DNA of 64,000 bases from contig NZ_CP023549.1 in the NCBI RefSeq assembly GCF_002407205.1, forward strand, positions 62,001-126,000, written 5' to 3'. Below the pieces are notes generated by a model. The model had not been told where the DNA came from. It saw only the letters and a program-made list of their open reading frames with translations, and ran no database searches. Shown here one piece after another: positions 26,822 to 35,687 of the stretch (the stretch's first letter is position 1; the number at the start of each line of letters is the position of its first letter). The position numbers and the translations under genes are program-made. This stretch comes from Rhodobacter sp. CZR27 (GTDB lineage: Bacteria > Pseudomonadota > Alphaproteobacteria > Rhodobacterales > Rhodobacteraceae).

Positions 26822-27887
26822 CTACCGCCTGCTCGACCGGCTGCTGCACCGCGCGGCGCTGCAGGTCGGCCCGATCGCCGAACTGAGCTTCGACCTCGAC
26901 CAGAGGTCGGCCCGCATCGCCCCCGACGGGGTGGCGCAGGGCCGACACGTCTTCGTCTCGGGCCTCGCCCGTGCCGGGACGACGATCCTGATGCGCCGGA
27001 TCCATGCGAGCGGCCAGTTCCGCTCGCTGACCTATCGCGACATGCCCTTCGTGCTGGCCCCGAACCTCTGGGGCCGGCTGGCGGGCGGGTCCTCCGCCCC
27101 CGGCGAGGCGAAGGAGCGCGCGCATGGCGACCGCATCCGCGTCGATGCCGACAGCCCGGAAAGCCTGGACGAGGTGTTCTGGCGCATCTTCGACGGAAGC
27201 TACATCGCCTCCGATCATCTCTCGCCGCACGATCCCGATGACGCGACGCTTGACCGCTATGTCCGCTATGTCGCCGCGATCCTCGCCTCGGGCAGGCGGC
27301 AGCGTTACCTGTCGAAGAACAACAACGCCATCCTGCGGCTGCCTGCGCTGCGGCGCGCCTTCCCGAAGGCGGTGATCCTCGTGCCCTTCCGGGACCCGCT
27401 GACGCATGCCGCCTCGTTGCAGAGGCAGCATGGCAATTTCCTCGCCCGGCAGGACAGCGACAGGTTCGTGCGCGCCTACATGAGGTGGCTGGGCCACCAC
27501 GAGTTCGGCCGCGACCACCGCCCTTTCCGCTTCGACGCCGAGGGCGCCACCCGCCTCGCGCCGCACCGCCCCGACGGGATCGGCTACTGGCTCGAGATCT
27601 GGCGCCAGACCTATGGCTGGCTGGAGCGGACGGCGCCCGCCGATGCGGTCTTCGTCTGCTACGAGAGCCTCTGCCGCGATCCGGCGGTCTGGGCAGGGCT
27701 GGCCGCGCTCTGTGCCATTGATCCGGGACCCACGACCGAAGAGCCGTTCTCGCCGTCGAAGCTCGAACCTGACGATACCGCCCCGCCCGACCTTCTGGCC
27801 GAGGCCCGTGCGCTTTACGATCGGCTGGCGGACCGCGCGGCCCGCGCCCTGCCCCCGGTCCGTGACGCCTCCCGCAGCGCGATCTAG
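26814..27887 (+). CDS. PAPS-type sulfotransferase family protein
   Basis: 357 residues, start at 26814 overlapping the previous gene by eight bases. The phosphosulfate-binding loop equivalent is FVSGLARAGTTILMRRIH near residue 45, and the downstream 3'-phosphate region resembles VILVPFRDPLTHAASLQRQH, where R and S/T contacts to PAPS are expected. KNNNAILRLPALRRAFP precedes it, as in Sulfotransfer_3-type proteins. It should transfer sulfate from PAPS to a cytoplasmic acceptor such as a lipid, sugar or polymer precursor. Grouping with an ASST-fold protein suggests a sulfated envelope or secreted product. The acceptor is unknown. Confidence 0.8.
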   Translation: MGDYRLLDRLLHRAALQVGPIAELSFDLDQRSARIAPDGVAQGRHVFVSGLARAGTTILMRRIHASGQFRSLTYRDMPFVLAPNLWGRLAGGSSAPGEAKERAHGDRIRVDADSPESLDEVFWRIFDGSYIASDHLSPHDPDDATLDRYVRYVAAILASGRRQRYLSKNNNAILRLPALRRAFPKAVILVPFRDPLTHAASLQRQHGNFLARQDSDRFVRAYMRWLGHHEFGRDHRPFRFDAEGATRLAPHRPDGIGYWLEIWRQTYGWLERTAPADAVFVCYESLCRDPAVWAGLAALCAIDPGPTTEEPFSPSKLEPDDTAPPDLLAEARALYDRLADRAARALPPVRDASRSAI

Positions 27888-27989
27888 GCCCCCGTTTCGC
27901 GGCGAAACCGGGCACCGGCATCCGCATCCCGGGCACTGGCGGCTTCCGGCCGATCGCCTATGCTGCCCGCATCAAGCGGGAGAATCGTC

Positions 27990-29630
27990 GTGAGTGCACG
28001 GATCGTGGTTCTGGGCGGGGGTTTCGGCGGGATGTATGCCGCGCGGGCGCTGAAGCGCCGGCTGGGAAGCAGGGCCGAGATCGAGCTGGTCAATGCCGAG
28101 AACTACTTCGTCTTCCAGCCGCTGCTGCCCGAGGTTGGCGCCGGATCGATCACGCCCGCCCATGCGGTCTCGCCGCTTCGCTTCCTTCTGCGCGACGTCT
28201 TCGTGCGCAAGGCGGTGGTGGACAGCGTCGATCTGGAGCGCAAGACCGTCACCGTCTTTCAGGGCATCCAGCGCCGCCCGACCGAGGTGCCCTATGACCA
28301 TCTGGTGATCGCGCTGGGGCAGACGGTGGACCTGTCGCGCATGCCGGGCCTCGTCGAGCATGCGCTGACCATGCGCACGCTGGAAGATGCCCGCCGCCTG
28401 CGCGCCCATGTGATCGAGCAGCTGGAACATGCCCAGATCACCCGCCTGCCCGAGGTCAAGCGCGGCGCCCTGACCTTCTGCGTGGTGGGCGGCGGCTTCT
28501 CGGGGATCGAGACGGTGGGCGAGATGAAGGACCTCATCGACCGCTCGCTGAAGTTCTATCCCGACATCGACCCCTCCGAGGTGCGGGTGATGGTGATCGA
28601 GTTCGCACAGCGCATCCTGGGCGAGATGTCGGAGAACCTTGCCGACTATGCCACGCGGGTCCTGCGCGACCGGGGGATCGAGGTGAAGCTCGGGACGGGC
28701 GTCGCCAGTGCTACGGGAACGCAGCTCGTCACCACCACGGGCGAGATCATCGACACCCGCACCATCGTCGCCACCATCGGCAATGCACCTTCCCCGGTGG
28801 TGCGGCGCATGGGGCTGCCCTTCGACCGTGGGCGGATCGCGGTCGAGCGGACACTCGCGGTGAAGGGCCACGCGAATGTCTGGGCACTTGGCGACTGCGC
28901 GCTGATCGCGCTGAAGGATGCGCCGGAGGGGCCGCGCGATTTTGCCCCGCCCACAGCGCAGTTCGCGGTGCGCGAAGCGCAGCTGCTGGCCGAGAACATC
29001 GCCGCCACGGTGGAAGGTCGCGCCCCCAAGCCCTTCGACTACCGCTCGAAGGGGGCGCTTGCCTCGCTTGGCGCACGCAAGGGCGTGGCGCAGGTGATGG
29101 GGCTGGAGCTGAAGGGCTTTCCGGCATGGCTGCTGTGGCGGTTCTACTACCTCGCCTTCCTGCCCGGCCTGACGACGCGGATCTTCGTGCTGATCAACTG
29201 GTTCATGGACGGGATCAGCCCCCGCAGCGTCGTGCAGCTTCGCACGCAGGCGCCGCCGGCGCTGCGTTACCTGCGCTATCGCGCGGGGGACGTGATCTAC
29301 GAGGTCGGCAACCGCTCGGACGGCTTCTATACCGTGGTGACCGGCGCGGTCGAGATGACGCGGACCGACCCCGAGACCGGCCAGACCCAGACCCGGATCA
29401 TCGGCCCGGGCGATCATTTCGGCGAGCGGATGATCCTTGGCGCGACGCGCCGCAAGACCGCGGTCCGCGCCGTCGAGGATACCAAGGTGCTGGTGATGGA
29501 CCGCGAGGAGTTCCTAAAGCTCGCCGAAAGCTTCTCGGCCTTCCGGGACTATTTCGCGCCCTACATGGCGCGGCATGGGGTCAGCTGGCCGCCGGAGGCC
29601 GGGACCGACGATCCTGCCGGCGGCAGATGA
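27990..29630 (+). CDS. Type II NADH dehydrogenase fused to a cyclic-nucleotide-binding domain
   Basis: 546 residues from the GTG at 27990 (GGGAGAA upstream). Residues 1-420 are an NDH-2: FAD-binding IVVLGGGFGGMYAARAL, second dinucleotide motif FCVVGGGFSGIETVGEM, the conserved VWALGDCALI and PPTAQFAVREAQLLAENI. An amphipathic C-terminal region (WLLWRFYYLAFLPG) should attach it to the membrane. Residues about 430-530 form a cNMP-binding/Crp-like barrel: LRYRAGDVIYEVGNRSDGFY, then GDHFGERMILGATRRKTAVR, retaining the Glu and Arg of a phosphate-binding cassette. NDH-2 oxidises NADH and reduces quinone without pumping protons. The fused domain suggests allosteric control. Confidence 0.9.
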   Translation: MSARIVVLGGGFGGMYAARALKRRLGSRAEIELVNAENYFVFQPLLPEVGAGSITPAHAVSPLRFLLRDVFVRKAVVDSVDLERKTVTVFQGIQRRPTEVPYDHLVIALGQTVDLSRMPGLVEHALTMRTLEDARRLRAHVIEQLEHAQITRLPEVKRGALTFCVVGGGFSGIETVGEMKDLIDRSLKFYPDIDPSEVRVMVIEFAQRILGEMSENLADYATRVLRDRGIEVKLGTGVASATGTQLVTTTGEIIDTRTIVATIGNAPSPVVRRMGLPFDRGRIAVERTLAVKGHANVWALGDCALIALKDAPEGPRDFAPPTAQFAVREAQLLAENIAATVEGRAPKPFDYRSKGALASLGARKGVAQVMGLELKGFPAWLLWRFYYLAFLPGLTTRIFVLINWFMDGISPRSVVQLRTQAPPALRYLRYRAGDVIYEVGNRSDGFYTVVTGAVEMTRTDPETGQTQTRIIGPGDHFGERMILGATRRKTAVRAVEDTKVLVMDREEFLKLAESFSAFRDYFAPYMARHGVSWPPEAGTDDPAGGR

Positions 29631-29660
29631 GCGCCCGACCGCCGTTCCGCGGTCGGGCGC
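29631..29660. terminator. Shared bidirectional terminator hairpin
   Basis: GCGCCCGACCGC and GCGGTCGGGCGC are perfect 12-bp arms around six bases. They fill the gap between the convergent NDH-2 and chemoreceptor stops almost exactly. There is no long U-tract on either side. Confidence 0.65.
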
Positions 29661-29666
29661 CCGCCG

Positions 29667-31340
29667 TCATTTCTGCCACTGGCTCAGGTTGCGCTGGAAC
29701 GCGCGGTCCAGATCGTCCTCGGCGCCGTCGAGGCTGAATTCGAACCCTCCGCCGGCAGGCTTGCGCGGTGCCTCCGTCGCCACCGTCACGGGCCGGCTGG
29801 CCCGCACGACCTGCAGATTCGGCGTGGCGGCCACGGTCGCGGCCGGGCGGTCGTCGATGCGGAAGAAGGCGACGGTGCTTTCCAGCTGCCCGGCGTGGGT
29901 CGAAAGATCGGTGGCGCCGTCCGCAAGCTCCTGCGAGGCGGAGCTGTTCTGCTGGGTGACCTTGTCGAGCTGCTGGATGGCCGTGGCCACCTGCTGCGCA
30001 CCCGCCGCCAGTTCCCGCGAGGCGACCGAGATGTCCGTCACCAGCTGCGACGTCTTCTCGATGGTCGGCACGAGGTTGCCCAGCATCTCGCCCGCGCCCA
30101 TCGCGGCGCGCATCGTGCCGGCAGAGAGCGACGAGATCTCGGCGGCGGCCGTCTGGCTGCGCTCGGCAAGCTTGCGCACCTCCGAGGCCACGACCGCGAA
30201 GCCGCGGCCATGCTCGCCCGCCCGCGCGGCCTCGACCGCCGCGTTCAGCGCCAGAAGGTCGGTCTGCCGCGCGATCTCCTGCACGACCATGATGCGGTCG
30301 GCGATGGCGCGCATGGCGTCGACCGCCTCGCCCACCGCCTGCCCCGAGGCGCGGGCGTCATGCGCGGCCCGGGTCGCCATCTGCTCGGTCTGGGCCGCGT
30401 TGTCGGCGGCCTGCTTGATGTTGGCCGCCATCTGCTCGACCGAGGCCGAGGCTTCCTCGGTCGCCGAGGCCTGCTCGTTGGCGCCCTGCGACAGCTGCTC
30501 GGAGGTGGCGGCCATCTCGGCGCTGCCCGAGGCGACCTGACGCGCCACGGTGGTCACCCCGCCCACGATCTCGCGCAGCTTCAGCACCATCGCATTGTTC
30601 GAGGCGAGAAGGGCCGCGATCTCGTCCCGGCCGCGGGCGTCGGCGGTGCCCGACAGGTCGCCCTGCGCCACCCGCTGCGACAGTTCGAGCGCGCGGCGAA
30701 GGCCCCGGCCGATGGTCACGGTGATCCAGATCGCCGCCACCGCGCCCACGACGCCCGCGAGCAGGAACGTGACCACGAGGATCGTGACCGCCTTGCGCGC
30801 GTCCGCGACGGCCTGCGACTTCAGCATGTCGAGATGGCCCAGCTGGCGGGTGACGAAGGTGCCGACGAGACCCTCGCGCTCCTTCTGCATGGCCAGATAG
30901 TCCGGTGCGAGGAGCAACCGGCGGACGCCGTCGAGATCGTTCTTCCGCGAGTTTTCGATCGCCTGATCGTTGATGGCCGAGATCTTCTCGCGCAGCGCGA
31001 CATAGGCGTCGAGGATGCGGCGATCCTCGGCATCGAGCGCGCCCGCGAACAGCAGGTCAAGCGCCTCCTTCTGCTCGCGGCGGGCATCCCCCATCTCGTC
31101 CTCGATGCGCAGCATCGCCTGCGCATCGACGTTGATCACGTGATCGCGGATTGCCGCCTTCAGCTTCAGCTGCGCCGCCTGCAGCCTTTCGGCGTTGATC
31201 ACCTGCCGCACCTCGCCCTCGACAATCTCCGTCATATGCCGGTTCACGATGCCGAAGCCGCGGATCGCCGATACGGCCGCGATCCCGGACAGGAGAAGGA
31301 CAGCAAGGAAGGCGCAGGCGAGCTTTAGCTTGATGGACAT
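29667..31340 (-). CDS. Methyl-accepting chemotaxis protein
   Basis: 557 residues from the ATG at 31340 (AGAGG upstream; a second ATG lies eight codons earlier). Layout: membrane helix ([20 protein letters not shown]), periplasmic helical sensor of about 150 residues, second helix ([20 protein letters not shown]), HAMP ([19 protein letters not shown]), then the signalling domain with the tip [20 protein letters not shown] and [18 protein letters not shown]. It closely parallels the receptor at 1526-3178, including the acidic C-terminal [15 protein letters not shown], and may be an older duplicate. No adjacent che genes. Ligand unknown. Confidence 0.95.
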   Translation of the reverse strand: MSIKLKLACAFLAVLLLSGIAAVSAIRGFGIVNRHMTEIVEGEVRQVINAERLQAAQLKLKAAIRDHVINVDAQAMLRIEDEMGDARREQKEALDLLFAGALDAEDRRILDAYVALREKISAINDQAIENSRKNDLDGVRRLLLAPDYLAMQKEREGLVGTFVTRQLGHLDMLKSQAVADARKAVTILVVTFLLAGVVGAVAAIWITVTIGRGLRRALELSQRVAQGDLSGTADARGRDEIAALLASNNAMVLKLREIVGGVTTVARQVASGSAEMAATSEQLSQGANEQASATEEASASVEQMAANIKQAADNAAQTEQMATRAAHDARASGQAVGEAVDAMRAIADRIMVVQEIARQTDLLALNAAVEAARAGEHGRGFAVVASEVRKLAERSQTAAAEISSLSAGTMRAAMGAGEMLGNLVPTIEKTSQLVTDISVASRELAAGAQQVATAIQQLDKVTQQNSSASQELADGATDLSTHAGQLESTVAFFRIDDRPAATVAATPNLQVVRASRPVTVATEAPRKPAGGGFEFSLDGAEDDLDRAFQRNLSQWQK

Positions 31341-31693
31341 GCGGAACCTCTGAAGCGGATGCAAAAATGATCACCTCAGGAAATGGCAAATCGATGGCGC
31401 TTCAGTCGACTGGCCTGTGGTATGGTCGCAGGACGCAGGTGGCACACGGCTCTGTCCGCCGGATCCACGCACATCCCTTCGAGCGTCTGACCCATACGGA
31501 CGGACGGGAGCCTTTCCCGGGGAGAGGCGAAAGCATTTTCCACCGCCACGGTCCTCATGCCGCGCGGGAGAGGGCCGGACGGTCCCGCTCTCCACGCCGC
31601 ATCGCGGCGCGCGGCGCGACGGGAACCCCTGCCCTCGCGCGGCTCCGCCTGCCGGTGCGGGATCAGGTAATGGCGCCTGATCCTAATTGGCAG
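31341..31693. other. Intergenic region between divergent genes
   Basis: No gene is supported. It must hold the chemoreceptor promoter (minus strand) and the upstream part of the RHH_4 promoter region. No clear hexamers were found. Confidence 0.4.
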
Positions 31694-31709
31694 TTTGCGA
31701 AATCGCAAA
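31694..31709. promoter_or_regulatory. Perfect palindrome upstream of the RHH_4 gene
   Basis: TTTGCGA-AA-TCGCAAA is a perfect 7-bp inverted repeat 43 bases before the ATG at 31753. It could be an operator for the protein encoded downstream or for another dimeric regulator. Confidence 0.45.
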
Positions 31710-31752
31710 GCCGCGTCAGATTGTCCTTCATGACCGTTCGGAGACCAGACCA

Positions 31753-32034
31753 ATGTGCCAGATCTTCGCCCGCCAGGATCCAGCAGGATATCGCCCCATC
31801 ACCCGCCGCCTGAGGCTCAACGGACAGAGCACGAGCATCCGCCTCGAGCGTCTGTTCTGGGAGATCCTCGACGGCATCGCACGATCCGAAGGGCTTTCGA
31901 CGCCGGCCTTCGTCTCGAAGCTGCATTCGGAAGTGCTGATCGCCGCAGGCGAGGCGCACAACTTCACCTCGCTGCTGCGCTGCACCTGCCTGATCGAACT
32001 TCATCGCCAGCGCAGCGCCTTCGCTGCGGAATGA
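31753..32034 (+). CDS. Ribbon-helix-helix domain protein (RHH_4 type)
   Basis: 93 residues from the ATG at 31753 (GGAGA eight bases upstream). The whole protein matches the RHH_4 pattern: a short strand (RRLRLNGQSTSIRLE) followed by helices (RLFWEILDGIARSEGLSTPA and SEVLIAAGEAHNFTSLLRC). The family occurs in alphaproteobacteria and is thought to include DNA-binding proteins, though most are uncharacterised. It appears monocistronic. A perfect palindrome lies just upstream and a hairpin follows. Confidence 0.72.
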   Translation: MCQIFARQDPAGYRPITRRLRLNGQSTSIRLERLFWEILDGIARSEGLSTPAFVSKLHSEVLIAAGEAHNFTSLLRCTCLIELHRQRSAFAAE

Positions 32035-32040
32035 TGCGCC

Positions 32041-32060
32041 GGTAGTAGAGAATTACTACC
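32041..32060. terminator. Hairpin after the RHH_4 gene
   Basis: GGTAGTA-GAGAAT-TACTACC is a perfect 7-bp stem six bases past the stop. It lacks a U-tract and could instead be an operator. The rest of the spacer to 32381 shows no gene. Confidence 0.35.
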
Positions 32061-32381
32061 CCGCCCCCGCCGCCCTCTGCGAACCTGAGATGGTGGCGCG
32101 AGGGGAGGCGGGCCGCAGGGATCCCGTCCGGGGGCATGGCGCCCGGCGACTGGTTCCGGCCATCTTCCCGAACGCCCGGGCGTGCGCGCCAGAGCCTTGC
32201 GACCGCAGCAGGAGGAGGCTGCCGTGGCGGGGCCGCAAGCGCCCTTGCCGGAAGGGTCGGAAGATCGCGGACAACTGCGACTCACCCTCACCGGCCGTTC
32301 CTGCGCGGCACGATCGCGCGGGCCCCCGCCCCGACCGCGGATCATCCGCGGCGGCGGCACTGACGAAGGGAGGAGACCAGA

Positions 32382-32903
32382 ATGACATTGACGAACCGCA
32401 GCACGCTCACCCGGCGTGAGCTGCTGTCCCGCAGCATGGCGGCGGGCGCGACCTTCGCGATCGGCACGGGCTTCGTGGCAGCGCGCGATGCGGCCTGGGC
32501 ACTGGAGGTGAACCAGCTGAAGCCCGGCACCATGGCCACGCTGATCCAGATGGCGCGGGACATCTATCCCCACGACCGCCTGGCCGACGAGTTCTACGCC
32601 GTGGCCGTGAAGGGCTATGACGTGCCCGAGAGCGCGCCCATGATCGAGGAAGGCATCGCCGGCCTTGACGCCGCCGCGCGCGGCAGGGGCTTTCCCAGCT
32701 ATCTCGAGACCGGATGGGAGCGTGACCGCGTCGACCTGCTGCGCGGCATGCAGGACGGAGAGTTCTTCCAGACGATCCGCGGCGGCCTCGTGACCGGCCT
32801 CTACAACCAGAAGGCCATCTGGCCCCTGTTCGGCTACGAGGGCGAAAGCTTCAGCCACGGCGGCTACATCGAGCGCGGCTTCAACGACATCAGCTGGATC
32901 TGA
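32382..32903 (+). CDS. Tat-exported small subunit of a GMC dehydrogenase (gluconate-2-dehydrogenase subunit 3 type)
   Basis: 173 residues. The N-terminus is a twin-arginine signal (STLTRRELLSRSMAAGATFA), so the folded protein should be exported by Tat. The body resembles gluconate 2-dehydrogenase subunit 3: LIQMARDIYPHDRLADEFYA, GLDAAARGRGFPSY, and TGLYNQKAIWPLFGYEGESF. Such small subunits escort the signal-less large flavoprotein through Tat and remain bound to it. Start at 32382 after GGGAGGAG. The large subunit follows 11 bases downstream. Confidence 0.88.
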   Translation: MTLTNRSTLTRRELLSRSMAAGATFAIGTGFVAARDAAWALEVNQLKPGTMATLIQMARDIYPHDRLADEFYAVAVKGYDVPESAPMIEEGIAGLDAAARGRGFPSYLETGWERDRVDLLRGMQDGEFFQTIRGGLVTGLYNQKAIWPLFGYEGESFSHGGYIERGFNDISWI

Positions 32904-32914
32904 GGGAGACGACG

Positions 32915-34486
32915 ATGCCTGCACCCTACGATCTGAACGACGACACGGTGGTCGTCATCATCGGCACCGGCTCGGGCGGTGGCGTGCTTGCCAACGAGCT
33001 GGCGCAGCGCGGCGTCAGTGTCGTCTCGCTGGAAGCCGGCGGCCGCTACCTGCCGGAAGACTACATCAACGACGAATGGGAGAGCTTCGGCCAGCTGGCC
33101 TGGGTCGATCCGCGCACCACCTCGGGCGACTGGCGGGTGGCGAAGGATTTTTCCGGCCTGCCCGCCTGGATCGTGAAGGCGGTAGGCGGCACCTCGATCC
33201 ACTGGGCGGGGGCCTCGCTGCGCTTCCAGGAGCACGAGTTCAAGGCGCTCTCGACCTACGGTCCGGTGGCGGGGGCGAACCTGCTCGACTGGCCCATCGA
33301 CCTGGCCGAGTTGGAACCCTGGTATGACAAGGCCGAGGCCAAGCTGGGCGTGACCCGCACCGGCGACCGCGCGGGATTGCCGGGCAACAACAACTTCAAG
33401 GTGTTCGAGGCCGGCGCCCGCAAGATCGGCTATTCGGAGGTGCACACCGGCCGGATGGCGATCAACAGCGCCGAAGGCGACGGGCGCCACCAGTGCATGC
33501 AGACCGGCTTCTGCTTCCAGGGCTGCAAGTGGGGCGCGAAATGGTCGGCGGCCTATACGGACATCCCGCGCGGCGAGGCGACCGGCCTGCTGGAGGTGCG
33601 CGACCACTCCCACGCCCTGAAGATCGAGCATGACGCTGGCGGCCGCGTGACCGGGGTCACCTACATCGACCGCGAGGGCAACAGCAGGACACAGAAGGCC
33701 CGCATCGTCTGCGTGGCGGGCAACTCGATCGAAAGCCCGCGGCTCCTGCTCAATTCGGCCTCGGACGCCTATCCGCAGGGTCTTGCGAACTCCTCGGGTC
33801 AAGTCGGGCGCAACTACATGCGCCACGTCACCGGATCGGTCTACGGCATCTTCGACAAGCCGGTGAAGATGTGGCGCGGCACGACGATGGCAGGCATCAT
33901 GCAGGACGAGGCCCGGCACGACCCCTCGCGCGGCTTCGTGGGCGGCTACGAGCTCGAGACGCTGTCGCTCGGCCTGCCGTTCATGGCGGCCTTCCTCGAC
34001 CCCGGGGCATGGGGGCGCGAGTTCACCACGGCGCTCGATGCCTACGAGAACATGGCGGGCCTGTGGATCGTGGGCGAGGACATGCCGCAGGAGACGAACC
34101 GGATCACGCTGAACCCGGGCGTCAGGGACAAGTTCGGGCAGCCGGCGCCGGATGTCCATTTCTCCGACCACCCGAACGACATCGCCATGCGGAGGCATGC
34201 CTACCGGCAGGGCACCGCGATCTACGAGGCGATGGGCGCCACGCGAACCCTGCCCACCCCGCCCTATCCCTCGACGCACAACCTCGGCACCAACCGCATG
34301 TCCGAGGATCCCCGGCTGGGCGTCGTGAACCGCTGGGGACAGAGCCACGACATCGAGAACCTGTTCATCTCGGACGGCAGCCAGTTCACCACGGGCGCGG
34401 CCGAGAACCCGACCCTGACCATCGTGGCACTTGCGATCCGCCAGGCCGACCATATCGCCAGCGAGATCGCGAAGGGCGTCCTCTGA
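32915..34486 (+). CDS. GMC-family FAD dehydrogenase, large subunit
   Basis: 523 residues. Features: FAD-binding VVIIGTGSGGGVLANELAQR, a flavin-contacting WIVKAVGGTSIHWAGASLRF, a cysteine-rich loop HQCMQTGFCFQGCKWG, and the catalytic C-terminal region with STHNLGTNRMSEDPRLG, ISDGSQFTTGAAENPTLT. It oxidises an alcohol or sugar acid, likely in the periplasm, riding with the Tat-signal small subunit. In the related gluconate, sorbitol and fructose enzymes a third cytochrome c subunit passes electrons to quinone; none is encoded here, so the acceptor is uncertain. Start has GAGGGAGACG upstream. Confidence 0.88.
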   Translation: MPAPYDLNDDTVVVIIGTGSGGGVLANELAQRGVSVVSLEAGGRYLPEDYINDEWESFGQLAWVDPRTTSGDWRVAKDFSGLPAWIVKAVGGTSIHWAGASLRFQEHEFKALSTYGPVAGANLLDWPIDLAELEPWYDKAEAKLGVTRTGDRAGLPGNNNFKVFEAGARKIGYSEVHTGRMAINSAEGDGRHQCMQTGFCFQGCKWGAKWSAAYTDIPRGEATGLLEVRDHSHALKIEHDAGGRVTGVTYIDREGNSRTQKARIVCVAGNSIESPRLLLNSASDAYPQGLANSSGQVGRNYMRHVTGSVYGIFDKPVKMWRGTTMAGIMQDEARHDPSRGFVGGYELETLSLGLPFMAAFLDPGAWGREFTTALDAYENMAGLWIVGEDMPQETNRITLNPGVRDKFGQPAPDVHFSDHPNDIAMRRHAYRQGTAIYEAMGATRTLPTPPYPSTHNLGTNRMSEDPRLGVVNRWGQSHDIENLFISDGSQFTTGAAENPTLTIVALAIRQADHIASEIAKGVL

Positions 34487-34492
34487 CGCCCC

Positions 34493-34525
34493 TGCCGGGC
34501 GGCGGCCTCCCCCCGCCGCCCGGCA
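34493..34525 (+). terminator. Terminator hairpin after the GMC dehydrogenase gene
   Basis: TGCCGGGCGGCGG and CCGCCGCCCGGCA are perfect 13-bp arms around CCTCCCC, starting seven bases after the stop. No U-tract follows. Confidence 0.6.
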
Positions 34526-34588
34526 AGCCGCTTGACCGGGACCCGCGCGCCGTTCCAGCCTGCGGCAGGCAGGCGGAGGGAGCGCGGC

Positions 34589-34900
34589 ATGGCCATCGGC
34601 ATCTACACCACCGTTGCCAGCGACGAGGATGCCCGGGCGTTGGCGCGCGCGGCGCTGGACCGGCGCCTGTGCGCCTGCGTGCATCTCGAACCGATCGAGA
34701 GCCTCTATCGCTGGAAAGGCGAGCTTTGCGAGGATCGCGAGGTGCGGATCCTGTTCAAGACCATCGAGAGCCGCCGCGCGGCGCTGGAAGCGCTGATCGC
34801 CGGAAGCCACGGTTACGAGACGCCGGCGATCTGGACGGTCCGCTTCGACGCGGTCGATCCCGCCTATGCCGCCTGGATCGAGAGCGAAGCCGGCGGGTGA
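34589..34900 (+). CDS. cutA: CutA1-like divalent-ion tolerance protein
   Basis: 103 residues from the ATG at 34589, chosen for GGAGGG upstream. The CutA1 ferredoxin-like fold is recognisable: IYTTVASDEDARALARAALD, LCACVHLEPIESLYRWKGEL, VRILFKTIESRRAALEALI, then HGYETPAIWTVRFDAVDPAY. CutA1 proteins are very stable cytoplasmic trimers linked to copper tolerance and of uncertain biochemical role. It stands alone between two hairpins. Confidence 0.9.
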   Translation: MAIGIYTTVASDEDARALARAALDRRLCACVHLEPIESLYRWKGELCEDREVRILFKTIESRRAALEALIAGSHGYETPAIWTVRFDAVDPAYAAWIESEAGG

Positions 34901-34933
34901 GCGGCCCGTCGCCGCCCGCCGGCCCCCTGCGAG

Positions 34934-34956
34934 GGCCGCCCGCCTGAAAGGCGGCC
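34934..34956. terminator. Hairpin between convergent genes
   Basis: GGCCGCC and GGCGGCC arms around CGCCTGAAA lie between cutA and the convergent envelope-protein gene. Confidence 0.45.
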
Positions 34957-34972
34957 TTCGCGTCCGGATGCG

Positions 34973-35626
34973 CTACATCCCCCTCGCCTGCGCAAGGGCA
35001 TCCATGCAGGCGGCCTCGTCGCCGGCGGCAAGGGCGGCACGGGCCTGCTGCAGCGCCTCTTCCCGCGTTGCGGGGCTGCCGCCTGCACCCTCTGCCTGCT
35101 CTGCGGCCGTCGGCTCGCCGGCCTGCTGTGCAGCGGCGTCGGCGCCGGACATCGCCCGGGCCGAGGCATCGCCGCCCTCGCCGGACGGTTGCTCCAGCGG
35201 CGCAAGCGTCCCATCCTTGGCCACGGCTTCGCCGGATCCACCCGCCGCGCCTGCGGCACTGGCGTCGCCTGCGTTACCCGCCGTCTCCGTTCCAGTCGTC
35301 GTGGCACCGCCGGCCGCCGATCCCGCCCCGCTTGCCGCCGTTCCGCTGCCGGCCGCTGCCGCCTCGCCGCCAGTGCCCGCGGCACTGCCGCTTGCCGGCT
35401 GTTCAAGCGGCGCCAGCGAGCCGTCCTTGGCGATGGCCTCCCCGCCCCCGGCAGCGCCCGACGCTTCCGCCGAAGCCGCCCCCTCGGGGGTCAGGCTGGG
35501 CACCGCGCCCGTCGTCGAACTTCCGTCCTCGGCGCTCAGGGCGGCAAGCTCGCTGGCGCAATCGGCACTTGCAGCCGTCGCCCCGATCAGCACGATCGCG
35601 CAGGTCGTCATCATCAGGCGTTTCAT
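34973..35626 (-). CDS. Low-complexity secreted protein with a duplicated motif
   Basis: 217 residues from the ATG at 35626 (GGAGGAGGA upstream). A signal peptide (MMTTCAIVLIGATAASA) is followed by Ala/Gly/Ser/Thr-rich sequence. The segment GEAIAKDGSLAPLEQPA recurs as GEAVAKDGTLAPLEQPS about 80 residues later. Two cysteines, one after the signal cleavage site and one near the C-terminus (AGDEAACMDALAQA), could form a disulfide across the protein. Probably a periplasmic or envelope protein. No family recognised. It lies 93 bases beyond the degP stop on the same strand and may share its regulation. Confidence 0.7.
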   Translation of the reverse strand: MKRLMMTTCAIVLIGATAASADCASELAALSAEDGSSTTGAVPSLTPEGAASAEASGAAGGGEAIAKDGSLAPLEQPASGSAAGTGGEAAAAGSGTAASGAGSAAGGATTTGTETAGNAGDASAAGAAGGSGEAVAKDGTLAPLEQPSGEGGDASARAMSGADAAAQQAGEPTAAEQAEGAGGSPATREEALQQARAALAAGDEAACMDALAQARGM

Positions 35627-35687
35627 GGGGTCCTCCTCCTTGGTTGGCAAGGCTCTTGAACCGCCGGGAAGACCTCATGTTCCGGCC

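Noticed and set aside
32864..34810. Long minus-strand frame opposite the GMC dehydrogenase gene
   Set aside because: No recognisable motifs; the plus strand encodes a clear FAD enzyme.
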